From Blepharisma stoltei (taxonomy: Eukaryota > Ciliophora > Heterotrichea > Heterotrichida > Blepharismidae), in the NCBI GenBank assembly GCA_914767885.1, contig CAJZBQ010000018.1, positions 1,178,001-1,242,000 on the forward strand: a stretch of DNA of 64,000 nucleotides, written 5' to 3'. Shown here in pieces: positions 62,832-64,000 of the stretch (its first letter is position 1; each line of letters starts with the position of its first letter). The notes under the pieces were generated by a model that made no database searches, had not been told where the DNA came from, and saw only the letters and a program-made list of their open reading frames with translations. The translations under genes were made by a program, and so were the position numbers.

Positions 62832-64000
62832 TTATTGCAAAATGCTTCCTCCAAGCCTTCTTCGCTGAGTTGCATTTTCAAGCTTCTGAGTTTCAATTCC
62901 AAGCTCTTTCCAAACATGCTTTAACAGTTTAGCAGACTCTTTCCAGCACTTTTTGAGGTCTTTATTAGACTTGTGCAGCGTGACGATTTCTTTTTCTTTT
63001 TCTTCAAGTTTGCCATTGAGCTTGGCAATTTCATCTAAATAGCCCTGGATTTCTTTGGCAGTGTTTGCTTTGGTGATTTCGTTTATTGTATTGCTTTTTA
63101 GACATTTTAATTTAGCAGCAAGCTGTTCTCGCTCATTTTGAAGCTCATTCAAAGCTTCTTCTGTCTGTGTGATCATCTGAGTGATCTTTCTATCGTTTTC
63201 ATATTTAACTCTGTCTAGCACTTCATGGTGCTCTTCTTCTAGGATTTTGATAGTCTCAGCTTTATCTTTCAAAATTTCTTCGATTCTCTGATCTTTATCG
63301 TTTAGTCTCAAGGCAAGGCCAGCTTTTTCTGATTTTTCAGTTATAAGCTCTCTTTCTAGCTCAATGAATTTGATATGATAGTCTTCGTTGACTTCTTGTT
63401 TCTGTTTTTTTAATGATTCTATTACTTCCATAGAGACTTTTTCTTTCTCAGTCAGCTCTTTGACCTTATCACTCAGCAATTTCTCATTGAGGGTCTTTTC
63501 TCTTATTTTTATTTCTTTTTCATTCGCAGTGTTTTGGAGAACTATTGTTTCTTCTCTACATTCAATAAACCGTCTGTACATTAAGTCTTTTTCCTCATGA
63601 AGCTTTTTGATTTCTTGTAGAAATCCTTCTTTAGATGATTTTAATTTATCGTATTCATATTGAAGCTGCTCCATCTTGACTTTGTCTGTTTGACTATTTG
63701 CAAGTGACTCTTGCAAGGCATTTACTTGCATTTTCAGAGCGTTTATTTGCTCCATAAGATTACTAATGATTTTCGTTCTTTCAAATTTGTAAGATTCGAA
63801 ATCTTCTTGAAGCATCTTTAGCCCTTCATTTTGGAGTTTGGACTTTGTTTTGTATTTTTCACATTTTTCTTCTATCATCGATTTCTCTTTGGCCATGGTA
63901 TCCATGTGCTCAAGAGCTAGCGAGTTTGAAGGCCTTTTAGTTGTTGATCGATTGAAATCTTCTTTTTTATGCTCATTTTTTGCTAGCTCATTTATTTCTT
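62832..64000 (-). CDS. Coiled-coil protein, C-terminal part
   Basis: The frame is open to the right edge of the window, so the start is missing. At least 389 codons are visible, ending SILQ, TAA 62832-62834. It is almost entirely heptad coiled coil, rich in Glu and Lys (MLQEDFESYKFERTKIISNL; VKELTEKEKVSMEVIESLKK; LDEIAKLNGKLEEKEKEIVT). The region left of this is KKEDFNRSTTKRPSNSLALE, basic and Ser-rich. No enzymatic domain. Typical of centrosomal, tethering or myosin-tail-like proteins. Confidence 0.8.
   Translation of the reverse strand, partial: EINELAKNEHKKEDFNRSTTKRPSNSLALEHMDTMAKEKSMIEEKCEKYKTKSKLQNEGLKMLQEDFESYKFERTKIISNLMEQINALKMQVNALQESLANSQTDKVKMEQLQYEYDKLKSSKEGFLQEIKKLHEEKDLMYRRFIECREETIVLQNTANEKEIKIREKTLNEKLLSDKVKELTEKEKVSMEVIESLKKQKQEVNEDYHIKFIELERELITEKSEKAGLALRLNDKDQRIEEILKDKAETIKILEEEHHEVLDRVKYENDRKITQMITQTEEALNELQNEREQLAAKLKCLKSNTINEITKANTAKEIQGYLDEIAKLNGKLEEKEKEIVTLHKSNKDLKKCWKESAKLLKHVWKELGIETQKLENATQRRRLGGSILQ

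Noticed and set aside
1-64000. tRNA, rRNA, telomere repeats, or a transposase / reverse transcriptase gene
   Set aside because: None recognised on either strand. All mobile elements seen here appear non-autonomous.

Overview
The window is nuclear DNA of a heterotrich ciliate, most like Blepharisma. Three things support this. UGA is read as tryptophan in nearly every long gene (only UAA and UAG stop): the CFAP20 orthologue has TGA at a Trp conserved to humans, as do the casein kinase, the TBC protein and Spt5. One intron is only 15 nt long (49951-49965). Genes are tightly packed in an AT-rich background with gaps of tens to a few hundred bases. Many genes are also cut by insertions that must be removed exactly to restore the frame. 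This is what germline (micronuclear) DNA, or an assembly that keeps internally eliminated sequences (IESs), should look like. The species name is inference.

Layout. 1-11 kb: a partial charged protein, a DnaJ protein, a short GRASP, two unknown proteins, a CK1-like kinase with a CaaX box, and a coiled-coil protein, among MITEs of two families. 11.3-22.0 kb: one large IP3-receptor-type calcium channel gene carrying seven inferred insertions; removing them leaves one open frame of about 2,746 codons. 22-29 kb: an EF-hand-like protein divergent from pseudouridine-5'-phosphate glycosidase, exosome Csl4, small proteins, and a bubblegum-type acyl-CoA synthetase. 29.2-30.9 kb: a MITE split by a foldback element that holds about five 190-bp tandem repeats. 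31-46 kb: coiled-coil and kelch-type proteins, a SHAQKYF Myb, an RPA70N-like protein, Spt5, and a NEK kinase divergent from CFAP20. 46-64 kb: a zinc-finger/TBC/EF-hand RabGAP, aminopeptidase P, a CENP-C homologue, a Trp-rich unknown, coiled-coil proteins, an inactive MPP-like core protein, a two-repeat Myb, RBM42, a TTLL3-type tubulin ligase and a partial coiled-coil protein.

Insertions. Family A MITEs have ends like ACTCCCCCTCCGTGAGTGAAC and family B ends like CTCCCCCCATCCTTGATCG; both are bounded by TA. GC-richer, SINE-like elements are flanked by 8-17 bp direct repeats. A few further IESs fit neither group. Most in-gene insertions are removed in frame by keeping one TA or one target-site copy. 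No transposase or reverse transcriptase gene is present in the window.

Functionally the genes are ordinary housekeeping, ciliary and chromatin genes and form no operon or pathway. The interest lies in the insertion landscape, above all in retroposon-like elements that appear to be removed as precisely as DNA-transposon-derived IESs.
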